Below, piece by piece: positions 46,101-51,126 of a stretch of DNA of 64,000 nt; position 1 is the stretch's first letter, and each line of letters starts with the position of its first letter. A model generated the notes under the pieces. That model was given only the letters and a program-made list of their open reading frames with translations. It was not told the DNA's origin and did no database searches. A program made the position numbers and the translations under genes. Source of the DNA: Membranipora membranacea (taxonomy: Eukaryota > Bryozoa > Gymnolaemata > Cheilostomatida > Membraniporidae); contig OU612070.1 of assembly GCA_914767715.1 (NCBI GenBank), forward strand, positions 14,279,501-14,343,500. Reading direction: 5' to 3'.

Positions 46101-48785
46101 GTACAGGACCTTGTTGTTGCTGATATAAATGAATGTGGTGACCCTGACATGAATGACTGCAGTCCTAACGCTGAATGTATCAACACTGAGGGAGCTTATA
46201 CATGCAAATGTCTACCAAGTGAGTTACAGTTGCACAGAAATACTAGCTTTTTCTCGAAGCAAGTTTTTTAGAAGGATAATTATTAGTTGTCTTCCTTTTG
46301 TTCAAGGAAAGCAAATCCTTAAATTTACTTATCTCATATTCTTAATTGACCACTGTCATATTCTTACTGGCTGCCGGATGATAGCTTTCTCATTTCCAGT
46401 CAGTCGCATGCAGCGTGCTAGCGCACTGATATTTCTGAATTTGGGTCACAGCCGGTGAACATATAATTAGGAGAGTAAAAATACACATACATGTTTTACA
46501 CATTCGAAACTATTGAATTGACATGTCACCATTAGGTATCAAAAACACCCACTTCCATATTGAAACAGTTCACAAAGTGATACAATTATAAAATCTACTA
46601 GTCACTAAACACTAGTCATTGTAGGGTGAAAGCAAAATTTTCAAAAGAATTTATTGTATTTTGTATTACGCCCTCAAATCAGGAGTCACATGGGGGGGGG
46701 TTCATGGGAGTTTGCACATGGGTAATGTGGGAGACAACTCTTATTATGAACACTAATGAAGAACAATATCTGATTAAATTATAGATTATCCTGTGGATAT
46801 ATCCCGATACACTAACGTTCCAGGCAGAGTCTGCGCGAAGCCTTGTGGTGATCTACAGTGTAATAATGTGGGAGAATCATGTAAACCACAAGCAGAGAGC
46901 GACCCTAAATGTGTCTGTCCGGGTAAGCTCATGAGCCGAGACAATTCATGGAGATATCGCCAATTTAATCAGCATGCATGGACATAGACTAAACAATTAA
47001 GTTTATTATTGAGTCTACGTGTAAAAGTGACAGGTATCATAACCTATCAAAACACTGACCACTTATTTTAATTTCAGGTGGTCAAATTGGCTATTCGCCG
47101 TCGTTTTACCGATTTACAATGGATTTATATGAAAACTCATGTTCATTCATAGTCTCGTTACCCTGTGATACTTTGAGAGAAACCTTGAAGTAACTTGCTG
47201 GTTTTTTTCTGTATCAGTACTGTATATTGTGGTGGTACAGGTGATTTTGAGGTCGGGTGCCCTTCCTGAAACCACCGTGCTCAGCCGAGAATTGAACACT
47301 GGACTCCTCGATTGATTGACCCATGCTTTACCCATTGCACCACGGCCACTCCCCACACACCTGAATTTATATATATGTGTGTGTGTTTTTTTGTTTTGTT
47401 ATAGCTGGAGTGGACTGTTTCCCGGACAGATGTCTGACTGGAGACTGCAGCCCAAATGCTGTCTGTACAAACTATCCAGATAGATATAACTGTACATGCA
47501 CTGAGGGTAAGTATAAATATGTGTGCAGGTAAATCGGTTATTTATGTTATATCATCAACAGCATTATCTGCTAGTCTCCAGTCTAAGTTCCCAGGGCTAT
47601 CAGCCAACACAGGCTTACACCTTAATCTACATGAAGTAATCTAAAAGCATCCAGTCCAGTTATCACCTCAACAACGAAGCTTCCGGGTCGTGTTTGTTAA
47701 ATTCACTCGTTTTACTTTCTTGTCAAAAACTATGCCACAGACAGACAGTTGTTTCACTCATTAGTCCCATGCGATGCGACTATAGCATTTCGAAACAATG
47801 CACATTATCATGGGCGCGGCAGGATTGACTAAGTAGGAGCCTTACATTGACTTTACCTACTTGGCTAAAATATGCGACATTTTGATATATATGTACATGT
47901 GGCTGTAGATTACTCACATGACATGTCCGATGACCCAGCTAACAAACCTGGACGTGTCTGTGCTGGCTCTTGTGATAAACTAGCATGTACCGACAAGAAG
48001 GTCTGTCAGGAGGTCGCTGAGTCTGACCCTGAATGTGTGTGCCCATGTAAGTATTATCTACACCTTATATCTACCTTCACTGTCTTGGAATGACTCTCTG
48101 GGATTTTACCTGAAATAAGCATTTGCTTTCTACAACCTGGTAAAAGAATATCTATGACTATTTCATAACCTTCAACAATAAGGATTTCAAAAAGGTTAAA
48201 CATATTTTGAGTTGCCTGACCTGTCACAAGGAAATGAACCGACCTATGTTTTTGAGCCTGTCATATCTGTATATCATGTTTAATATAATAATACGTAGCT
48301 GTAACCAGGCTGCAGGCTCAACAGCTGTATGAGAGGTACCTGCAAGGAGAGAAAATTATCAATGTTTGCAATGTTGGAGCCTTGCTTAGAGCCTGGCAAA
48401 TGAACATAATGTTTGGTATTGAGCGTTAAACTATAACTATTATATACTTTACTTTAAAGCTGGTACGATATGTGGAGCCTACATCTTCGGTATCATTGGA
48501 TCTATTCTCTTCATTTTACTTGTCATCATAATGGTGGCCATAGTAGTCGTATGTAAGAGATCAGGAGCAGCGAGAGATAAACTTCTACCACAGTACGTTA
48601 CAAGCCATCTGAGAGTACCTGGTGTATTCCTCGATCCTCAGGTCTCTGGTAAGCCTGTCAGACCAGCAGACAGCAGATACAGACCTAGACCTGAGTACAG
48701 GGCACCTGCTCAAGAGTACAGAGCACCTGCTACTGTATTTCAGGCTCCACCACCAGGAGTAGCTGTCAGGAGAGGCTATCAATAA
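394..48785 (+). CDS. Giant multi-CUB / mucin / SEA / EGF transmembrane receptor (3' part, 72 exons)
   Basis: Predicted type I cell-surface protein; the N-terminus lies left of the window. I placed 72 exons with GT-AG borders and matching phases; together they give 11,490 nt, 3,829 residues and a TAA at 48783-48785. Order: half a CUB, five complete three-CUB units, a sixth unit, two divergent CUBs, a Thr/Pro mucin stretch, a SEA-like domain, EGF/follistatin-N-like modules, a transmembrane helix and a short tail. That makes 19 complete CUBs. Each is bounded by phase-1 introns and split by one phase-0 intron, the usual signature of shuffled modules. Most keep four cysteines and the Glu/Asp/Asp triad of calcium-binding CUBs (HVE, then FD or WD, then RTDGS). 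CUBs bind protein or glycan ligands, often with calcium; the ligand here is unknown. No one-to-one homologue recognised. Module identities are firm; transcription of all exons as one mRNA is inferred. Confidence 0.88.
1948..8360 (+). CDS. Repeat unit 1: CUB-A, C6-a, Thr, CUB-B, C6-b/Thr, CUB-C, Thr
   Basis: Ten exons: 1948-2147 and 2476-2620 (CUB-A); 3143-3265 (six-Cys module a); 3581-3679 (Thr linker); 3929-4125 and 5627-5771 (CUB-B); 6084-6257 (six-Cys module b plus Thr linker); 6682-6887 and 7526-7670 (CUB-C); 8316-8360 (Thr linker). They total 1,479 nt, 493 codons, entering and leaving in phase 1. The first CUB-A exon is of the older type: it reads GQRIG and uses the weak donor GTTCGT as in units 5 and 6, whereas the rest of the unit resembles units 2 and 3. 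Introns carry a SINE, two fold-back MITEs and a private 26-bp inverted repeat. Exon borders rest on splice consensus and on agreement across paralogous units. Confidence 0.9.
2837..3038 (+). mobile_element. tRNA-derived SINE, unit 1
   Basis: Contains a pol III A box (TGGTGTAGTGGTTAGGA) and B box (GGTTCAAATCC) in tRNA-like spacing, followed by a conserved 130-bp body ending near GGGGCACTGAATAGC. The tRNA-like cloverleaf is degenerate, so this is a SINE head and not a working tRNA gene. It lies between CUB-A and the six-Cys module. An ATT microsatellite follows at about 3056-3083. Confidence 0.72.
4351..4889. mobile_element. MITE-B fold-back element, unit 1
   Basis: About 535 bp in the intron that splits CUB-B. 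The left arm (CTGGTCAATAGACAGTTTTC, GAGCTCTAATTTGAG, CAGTTTGGTACTTTTAACCC, GGATAAAAATGATTATGATT) is matched in reverse complement by the right arm (AATCATTTTTATCC, GGGTTAAAAGTACCAAACTG, CTCAAATTAGAGCTCAG, ACTGTCTGTTGACC). The arms are about 150-180 bp. Outer borders are approximate. No ORF of note. Confidence 0.8.
5828..5898. repeat. Perfect 26-bp inverted repeat, 19-bp spacer (unit 1 only)
   Basis: Arms 5828-5853 (GTTGTATTTGTACGTAATTC plus AATAAA) and 5873-5898 are exact reverse complements. Units 2-4 have only the left arm running straight into ATGAGC. This looks like a local fold-back insertion in the CUB-B/C6-b intron of unit 1. Confidence 0.9.
6976..7466. mobile_element. MITE-A fold-back element, unit 1
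   Basis: 491 bp in the intron that splits CUB-C. The left part (AGGACTAAAGCAATTTATAG onward) is an imperfect inverted copy of the right part (...CAATATATA-type end, then GCCTTGGTCCTT); the arms extend about 200 bp each, so the element folds on itself almost completely. No coding capacity. The family has long terminal inverted repeats and no visible transposase, hence MITE. Confidence 0.82.
9072..15526 (+). CDS. Repeat unit 2: CUB-A, C6-a, Thr, CUB-B, C6-b/Thr, CUB-C, Thr
   Basis: Exons: 9072-9271, 9583-9727 (CUB-A); 10229-10351 (six-Cys a); 10655-10753 (Thr); 10993-11189, 12710-12854 (CUB-B); 13165-13335 (six-Cys b plus Thr, one codon shorter than in units 1 and 3); 13827-14032, 14671-14815 (CUB-C); 15482-15526 (Thr). 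Total 1,476 nt. The first CUB-A exon differs from that of unit 3 at only 2 of 200 bases by my count; one change turns the usual DCEW into DCVW. CUB-C reads SNYGNN and TCGFD, like unit 1. In CUB-C the usual GWRL is GWHL. Same SINE and both MITEs as unit 1. Confidence 0.9.
9944..10133 (+). mobile_element. tRNA-derived SINE, unit 2
   Basis: Orthologous copy, with a two-base deletion just before the A box and a truncated 3' end before a T/ATT run. Confidence 0.72.
11440..11974. mobile_element. MITE-B fold-back element, unit 2
   Basis: Copy at the orthologous position, same inverted arms as in unit 1. Borders approximate. Confidence 0.8.
14121..14611. mobile_element. MITE-A fold-back element, unit 2
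   Basis: 491-bp copy at the same intron position as in unit 1, duplicated together with the unit rather than inserted independently. Confidence 0.82.
16245..22684 (+). CDS. Repeat unit 3: CUB-A, C6-a, Thr, CUB-B, C6-b/Thr, CUB-C, Thr
   Basis: Exons: 16245-16444, 16788-16932 (CUB-A); 17447-17569 (six-Cys a); 17885-17983 (Thr); 18223-18419, 19935-20079 (CUB-B); 20345-20518 (six-Cys b plus Thr); 21010-21215, 21854-21998 (CUB-C); 22640-22684 (Thr). Total 1,479 nt. The front half follows unit 2, but CUB-C reads SNYSNN and TCRFD exactly as in unit 4, which points to unequal crossing-over or gene conversion with unit 4. The donor after the first CUB-A exon is the strong GTAAGT. Confidence 0.9.
17149..17352 (+). 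mobile_element. tRNA-derived SINE, unit 3
   Basis: Orthologous copy of the same SINE, followed by a T-rich run and ATT repeats. Confidence 0.72.
18669..19205. mobile_element. MITE-B fold-back element, unit 3
   Basis: Copy at the orthologous position. The element is missing from the equivalent introns of units 4, 5 and 6, so it marks units 1-3 as one lineage at this intron. Confidence 0.8.
21304..21794. mobile_element. MITE-A fold-back element, unit 3
   Basis: 491-bp copy at the orthologous intron position. It starts AGAACTAAAG, a base change shared with unit 4 and absent from units 1 and 2, which supports recent exchange between units 3 and 4. Confidence 0.82.
23400..28736 (+). CDS. Repeat unit 4 (mosaic): CUB-A, C6-a, Thr, CUB-B, C6-b/Thr, CUB-C, Thr
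   Basis: Exons: 23400-23599, 23943-24087 (CUB-A); 24601-24723 (six-Cys a); 25021-25119 (Thr); 25315-25511, 25960-26104 (CUB-B); 26372-26542 (six-Cys b plus Thr); 27035-27240, 27879-28023 (CUB-C); 28692-28736 (Thr). Total 1,476 nt. The ends resemble units 1-3, but CUB-B reads ETGEHL and SITRDGW like units 5 and 6, against ETDEHL and SVAQDGW in units 1-3. The CUB-B intron is only 448 nt because it lacks MITE-B and instead carries the 165-bp MITE-C. CUB-A has VLCGNG where the other copies have VHCG. Confidence 0.9.
24304..24508 (+). mobile_element. tRNA-derived SINE, unit 4
   Basis: Orthologous copy of the same SINE. Units 5 and 6 have no SINE in this intron, so it inserted after their lineage separated. 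Confidence 0.72.
25576..25740. mobile_element. MITE-C, 165-bp hairpin element with 9-bp target duplication (unit 4 only)
   Basis: Near-complete hairpin: the left arm starts AGCCATTGTGTTGGCTGTGA and the right arm ends in the reverse complement of GAGCCAATGTGTTGACTCT. It is flanked by GTGTCCAGT at 25567-25575 and 25741-25749. Units 1-3, 5 and 6 have a single GTGTCCAGT at this place (for example AAGTGTCCAGTCTCTTCCC in unit 5), which is the empty site. A 9-bp duplication with long inverted repeats is typical of Mutator-like elements; 8 bp (hAT) is possible if one base is shared. Confidence 0.85.
27329..27819. mobile_element. MITE-A fold-back element, unit 4
   Basis: 491-bp copy at the orthologous position, with the AGAACTAAAG start shared with unit 3. 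Confidence 0.82.
28747..29052 (-). other. Antisense intronic ORF, 101 codons (best of five copies)
   Basis: On the minus strand of the intron before unit 5 there is an open frame with protein-like content (AWVAGMGIS, TWGWDVV, KFEHVNTIIIYDNAYV). Related sequence lies in the introns before units 1-4 (about 1300-1560, 8425-8680, 15600-15870, 22740-23010), but those copies lack a 10-bp segment (GCATTAATTG on the + strand), which shifts the frame. It is absent before unit 6. It could be a fragment of a transposon or of another gene's exon. I do not recognise the family, and no start, splice or promoter context supports expression. Confidence 0.35.
29278..35624 (+). CDS. Repeat unit 5 (divergent): CUB-A, C6-a, Thr, CUB-B, C6-b/Thr, CUB-C, Thr
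   Basis: Exons: 29278-29477, 29754-29898 (CUB-A); 30221-30343 (six-Cys a); 31235-31342 (Thr, 36 codons, longest copy); 31633-31829, 32102-32246 (CUB-B); 32466-32639 (six-Cys b plus Thr); 33334-33539, 34976-35120 (CUB-C); 35580-35624 (Thr). Total 1,488 nt. Clearly diverged from units 1-4 in CUB-A (starts ISDTLTGEEL in its second half) and in the six-Cys module (CEFAGHVC), but close to unit 6. It lacks the SINE and MITE-B and keeps only a degraded piece of MITE-A. In CUB-B the calcium loop reads TDYS instead of TDGS; the Asp is kept. It has two private inverted-repeat elements (30620-31189 and about 33655-33818). Confidence 0.9.
30620..31189. mobile_element. MITE-D, 570-bp element with ~60-bp inverted repeats (unit 5 only)
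   Basis: Starts CCGGTAACTGTAAATTGC and ends GCAATTTACAGTTACCGG; the inverted ends continue about 60 bp and contain repeated CTGAACAG motifs. It is flanked by TTGTTTA at 30613-30619 and 31190-31196 (8 bp if the next C is counted), which fits a hAT-like target duplication. A second, internal hairpin lies near 30844-30914 (GGCAAGCTTTGTTGGGG and its complement). No transposase ORF seen. Confidence 0.8.
33655..33818. mobile_element. Inverted-repeat element (MITE-E) in unit 5
   Basis: Arms of about 58 bp: CTCACCTAATGGACAAATAA onward at 33655, and the complementary ATTATTTGCTCATTAGGTG ending near 33818, with a spacer of about 45 bp. Weaker similarity continues outside, so the full element may be longer. 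Absent from the other units. Confidence 0.6.
33960..34075. mobile_element. MITE-A remnant in unit 5
   Basis: Only the left arm is recognisable (AGGACTGGTTCTGCAGTAGT, then GCTAGAAGTTGCCCCCC). The rest has been lost or replaced. It shows that MITE-A was already in this intron before units 1-5 split. Confidence 0.6.
36397..40496 (+). CDS. Repeat unit 6 (partial): CUB-A, C6-a, Thr, CUB-B, short C6-b, Thr
   Basis: Exons: 36397-36596, 36850-36994 (CUB-A); 37632-37754 (six-Cys a); 38119-38217 (Thr); 38482-38678, 38956-39100 (CUB-B); 40040-40150 (six-Cys b); 40452-40496 (Thr linker on its own exon). CUB-A and CUB-B match unit 5 closely. The six-Cys b module is shortened between the second and third cysteines (four residues rather than six), and its Thr tail has moved to a separate exon. 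The intron 39101-40039 holds a tRNA-like repeat and TA runs. The CUB-C position of this unit is taken by the divergent CUB-D. Confidence 0.88.
37114..37600. mobile_element. MITE-A family member at a different site (unit 6, CUB-A/C6-a intron)
   Basis: About 487 bp with the same inverted ends (ACAAAAGCAATATACAG on the left, TATATTGCTTTGGTCTTT on the right) and the same internal landmarks (CTGGGTAAGAGTTATG, GTGGTGTACCAGC), but in the intron between CUB-A and the six-Cys module, not within CUB-C. It is therefore an independent insertion of the same family. Confidence 0.75.
38817..38851. repeat. TA dinucleotide run
   Basis: Alternating TA with one AA break, in the CUB-B intron of unit 6. Confidence 0.9.
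39290..39540 (+). mobile_element. tRNA-Thr-like pseudogene or SINE head with downstream body
   Basis: The stretch 39293-39365 resembles a tRNA-Thr(TGT): A box TAGCTCAGTGATTAG, anticodon region CTGCCTTGTAA, B box GCGAGTCAAAATCC. The acceptor and anticodon stems do not pair well, so it is not a functional tRNA. A T-rich body follows to the TA run at about 39538. It lies in intron 39101-40039 of unit 6. Confidence 0.55.
40773..42389 (+). CDS. Divergent CUB-D and Pro/Thr linker exons
   Basis: Exons 40773-40963 and 41749-41902 form a CUB domain: CGGTHM, TSPGYPGTYPANLDCEW, FHVEHSFFC, then MLCGNG and GWQLSW. It keeps four cysteines and the phase-0 split. The second calcium ligand is an Asn-Asp pair (MNDML) and the last loop reads TNEFLSGNG in place of TDGS, so calcium binding may be weaker. 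Exon 42315-42389 is a 25-codon linker rich in Thr and Pro. The intervening intron contains the 7-bp AT repeat at 41075-41335; the intron after the CUB contains the perfect palindrome at 41984-42019. Confidence 0.87.
41075..41335. repeat. AT-only minisatellite, 7-bp unit AAATATT
   Basis: About 260 bp made of AAATATT repeats with interruptions, in the intron that splits CUB-D. The core at 41137-41210 is close to perfect. A length-variable locus is likely. Confidence 0.9.
41984..42019. repeat. Perfect 36-bp palindrome without spacer
   Basis: TCTATGTGTTGGCTCTGA is followed at once by its exact reverse complement. It lies in the intron after CUB-D. A perfect spacer-free palindrome is unstable in replication, so it is probably recent. 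Confidence 0.92.
43063..43930 (+). CDS. Divergent CUB-E (last CUB, membrane-proximal)
   Basis: Exons 43063-43250 and 43786-43930. Features: FSCGDSH, SYNYPNQYPNNMIC, MDVELAPNCTFDAIT, then TLCGNGT and TTDSSDTGMGWVLNWY. Four cysteines are kept. The first Glu (DVE), the Asp after the third cysteine (TFDA) and the TDSS loop are present, so the calcium triad looks complete. Intron phases are 1-0-1 as in all other CUBs here. No six-Cys module follows; the next exon is the mucin stretch. Confidence 0.88.
44346..45382 (+). CDS. Mucin-like Thr/Pro exon with start of SEA-like domain
   Basis: A single 1,037-nt exon (phase 1 in, phase 0 out) encodes about 345 residues. Roughly residues 35-300 of the exon are a low-complexity run of Thr and Pro (PTTTPTTT pattern, with a 12-bp CCAACAACCACC core repeat), expected to be densely O-glycosylated and rod-like. 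The last 45 residues start a SEA-like fold (TYTFAVSIRITGF, then a Cys-containing segment and YARLT), which continues in the next exon. It is by far the largest exon of the gene. Long open frames on the other strand and in frame +2 are artefacts of the stop-free repeat. Confidence 0.9.
44466..45240 (+). repeat. Coding tandem repeat of the mucin stretch
   Basis: Short repeats with a 12-bp core CCAACAACCACC (Pro-Thr-Thr-Thr) and variants. At least two longer segments, from about 44755 and 44860, repeat at larger scale (TSTTTTMPIPT against TSTTTTIPIPT, each followed by ATDP). Copy number is likely to vary between individuals. Confidence 0.9.
45579..45795 (+). CDS. SEA-like domain, second half, with GSVVV autocleavage motif
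   Basis: Exon of 217 nt, phase 0 in, phase 1 out. It reads IVFCAGVVDSVNG, then a cysteine pair region and CGSVVVQANVNVEAEI. GSVVV (Gly codon at 45651-45653, Ser at 45654-45656) is the motif at which SEA domains of membrane mucins self-cleave between Gly and Ser, leaving a non-covalent heterodimer. The position next to a mucin stretch and upstream of EGF modules and a transmembrane helix is what SEA domains usually have. The alternating hydrophobic strand after the motif and the following polar helix also fit. The assignment is by motif and context; a profile search would settle it. Confidence 0.7.
46093..48046 (+). CDS. EGF-like and follistatin-N-like modules (four exons)
   Basis: Exons 46093-46218, 46785-46922, 47405-47506 and 47909-48046, all phase 1-1. 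The first begins with a calcium-binding EGF signature, DINEC, followed by CSPNAEC and YTCKC. The third is a second EGF-like module (CSPNAVC, YNCTC). The second and fourth exons are a duplicated pair that share PGRVC, an ESDP[KE]CVCP ending and five further cysteines; that ending resembles the N-terminal EGF-like part of follistatin modules. The last EGF cysteine seems to lie on the following exon (GRVC), so exon and domain borders do not coincide. A duplication of the EGF plus follistatin-N-like pair is the simplest reading. Intron 46923-47404 holds a reverse-strand SINE. Confidence 0.78.
47200..47365 (-). mobile_element. Reverse-strand tRNA-derived SINE-like element
   Basis: On the minus strand the sequence reads GGCCGTGGTGCAATGGGTAA (A-box-like) and later CCAGTGTTCAATTCTCGGC (B-box-like), then a body with CACGGTGGTTTCAGGAAGGG. 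It sits in the intron between two EGF-region exons. Borders approximate. Confidence 0.5.
48460..48785 (+). CDS. Transmembrane helix and cytoplasmic tail (last exon)
   Basis: Final coding exon, phase 1 in, TAA stop at 48783-48785. It encodes GTICGAYIFG and then a hydrophobic helix of about 25 residues ending in VVVCKR, whose following basic residues fit the inner face. The tail is about 77 residues, rich in Pro, Arg and Tyr, with two copies of EYRAPA and PPP; it has no clear catalytic domain or ITAM. An AATAAA overlaps the stop codon (48781-48786). Confidence 0.9.
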
Positions 48786-49593
48786 ATCCTGTGTGGTAGG
48801 CTAGAAACATGATTATATATATAGCGGACATTTATCGAATTGCCTCTCGACCATCGATATATATATATAAGAGCACCACTAGGTGAATAACTCATTCCCA
48901 CCAATTGCCATATCAATCTCATTATACTCACTTATTTTTCATATTATATCATGTATTATGGTGTCAATCAGGTATTGCACCTTTCATAAACGTTCAAATC
49001 AAAACCAGCTGTAATTTTATTGCCTTCATTGTCTATGATACATATTGGGTTCGAACTTGTGAGGGCTCTTGAACCAGGGTTTAAAAGAGTTGTGGAGCTC
49101 ATGTGAATGAATGATGACATCAAACAAGCTTCAAACAAATTGGATTTTTTCATAAATCATATCAATATGACGGATCAAGTTGAGTGTCAGCCACTGTGCC
49201 TTTGAATAGAAATAAGTGCAACTTTTTATTTGTAAAATATAAATATATGTAAAGTTTTATACGCTTAATGATTTTCATCGTATCCATTACCAACAAACGC
49301 TGTATCAGAACACACATTTAACTTTTATATCTCCGTTATTGTTCTATATAACTTGACTTCCTTCCTCGAATGGAACAATCAAAGCTCTCTGTCCAATAAT
49401 CTTTTTTTTTCATAGTTTTTCTATAATTTCTAATCATCACTTTCTGTGCCTTTGAGTGTGTGACACAACACAGGAGTAAACAATGCTCACTTAATTTTGG
49501 CGATGTTGGTCAACTTTTTCTAATCAAATCAACTAACCAGATATGCAACTGTGATAACTTTCTTACCCATTATTTTGATAGTCATTAAACTCA

Positions 49594-49599
49594 AATAAA
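49594..49599 (+). promoter_or_regulatory. Candidate polyadenylation signal AATAAA
   Basis: Canonical hexamer about 0.8 kb after the stop of the receptor gene. The AATAAA that overlaps the stop (48781-48786) is an alternative; sequence alone does not decide. Confidence 0.4.
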
Positions 49600-49976
49600 G
49601 CTCAATATTATGATGTATATAGTGTTATGTTATATTCTTTTTCCATCAGGTGGTTTTTATTGTTTATACTCTTTATTGTATACATCCAGAGGGCAAAGGT
49701 CATCTATCACTGATTATTCGAATATCAGGACAACACATTCTTTCCGGAGTTCTTCGCTCTACGTACAGGGTATCATAACTCACACATTACATGAAACTAT
49801 TCACACAAAAAACGAATTCAATGAATGCATAAATAATGCTCAGGTCTTGGGCATCTACATACTCCAGGAATTTTCATTTAGTTAGCAGTCACATTGATTG
49901 AATTATTCTGTGTTTTCTGTACTGTGCCGAATGTATTCTTTTTTAATACTATCTCCACCAACTGCTTGCATATAGA

Positions 49977-50205
49977 AGTAGGAAATGGCTCAGCTGGTTA
50001 GAGCACCGAGCCCTCAACATGCAAATTGTAACAGACTTTGGGTGAAAACCGACACCAATACCAATGCAGTATATTACCTACTGGAGTTTGGTTGGCGCCA
50101 AGGTGCTTGGACCTGCCTCTGCAATCAGAGAGCACCACCTCGCCTTAAAGAATCTAGTTTCTTGCTGCCCATGCTTCGGGTTGTGGCATGTGATAAGACT
50201 GCCTG
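49977..50205 (+). mobile_element. tRNA-derived SINE, intergenic
   Basis: A box TGGCTCAGCTGGTTAGAGC and a degraded B-box region, followed by GGTTGGCGCCAAGGTGCTTG and a CTCGCCTTAAAG stretch. It shares head and body (CCAAGGTG, then CCTTAA) with the copy at 56216-56470, so both belong to one family. Confidence 0.62.
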
Positions 50206-51126
50206 ATTTAAATTAACCAAATAATCAACCAAAAAGGAATCAAATTGATAATTTCTCATAATATTATTATTCATTGTTTACTGACTTGATAGCTGTTCTG
50301 TTGTTGATGGCGTCTATCAACATATGTTGCCATATATTCATGTCTTGCTCAAAATTATCTGACGGGAGGTGTTTATAACAACACACTCACATTTTGGATA
50401 CTCTATCAAACTCTGTCTCAATGCCACATGCCTTTCCTGTCAGTTATATAATAAAGTTTAATAGGTCAACAGATTTTAAATTGAATAATTCTTTCATTTC
50501 TATATTAATGTATGGAATGCTGCTGACAGCATGCATAACACTTGCTCATCACATATAATCAGTCACAGATGTTTATTTCACTAGAGTACAGCATAGCCAA
50601 TATTCCTAACTGTAAGTGCTATATAATCCCTGCCCCTCCCTTTCTACTTAGTCACAATTTTGGAAATGACCCATGAAGATCATAATCTAAATCTATCTCT
50701 ATGATGTTTTTAATTCATACGTTGAGAGGTTGTATAATTAGATTTCACTGCCCTGATACTGACTGCTCTTACGATCACACCACAGTACACAAGCGAATTC
50801 TCTAGGATAAACACGTAAAGTTGAAGCCAAGTAGCTGCACAAACAGGTTCTCCTTTGGATAACAAAGACATCACACATTACATATAGAGTTTTCTATCTG
50901 TTTTCTCAAATGACTTGACTCTCACTGCCACTACATTTTGTATAATGATGTACAGATATGGATGGCTGATCTATAGTCAGACTAGTCACGATTTTCAACG
51001 TTATAAACTTTTTTAGGAACGATCGCAGACAAAATATAGTAATGTATCTTATTCCGCAAATAAAATGGTCTATGTATAGCTCTAATATAATTTACTGTTG
51101 CAGAAGCAGTTAATTGCTTTATCAGA

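Larger units (their letters stand above)
48786..51126. other. Intergenic region with polyA signal and SINE
   Basis: 3' flank of the giant receptor and 5' flank of the arylsulfatase. I see an AATAAA at 49594-49599 (a second possible cleavage signal besides the one on the stop codon), a TA run near 48860, and the SINE at 49977-50205. No further gene is evident. Confidence 0.7.
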
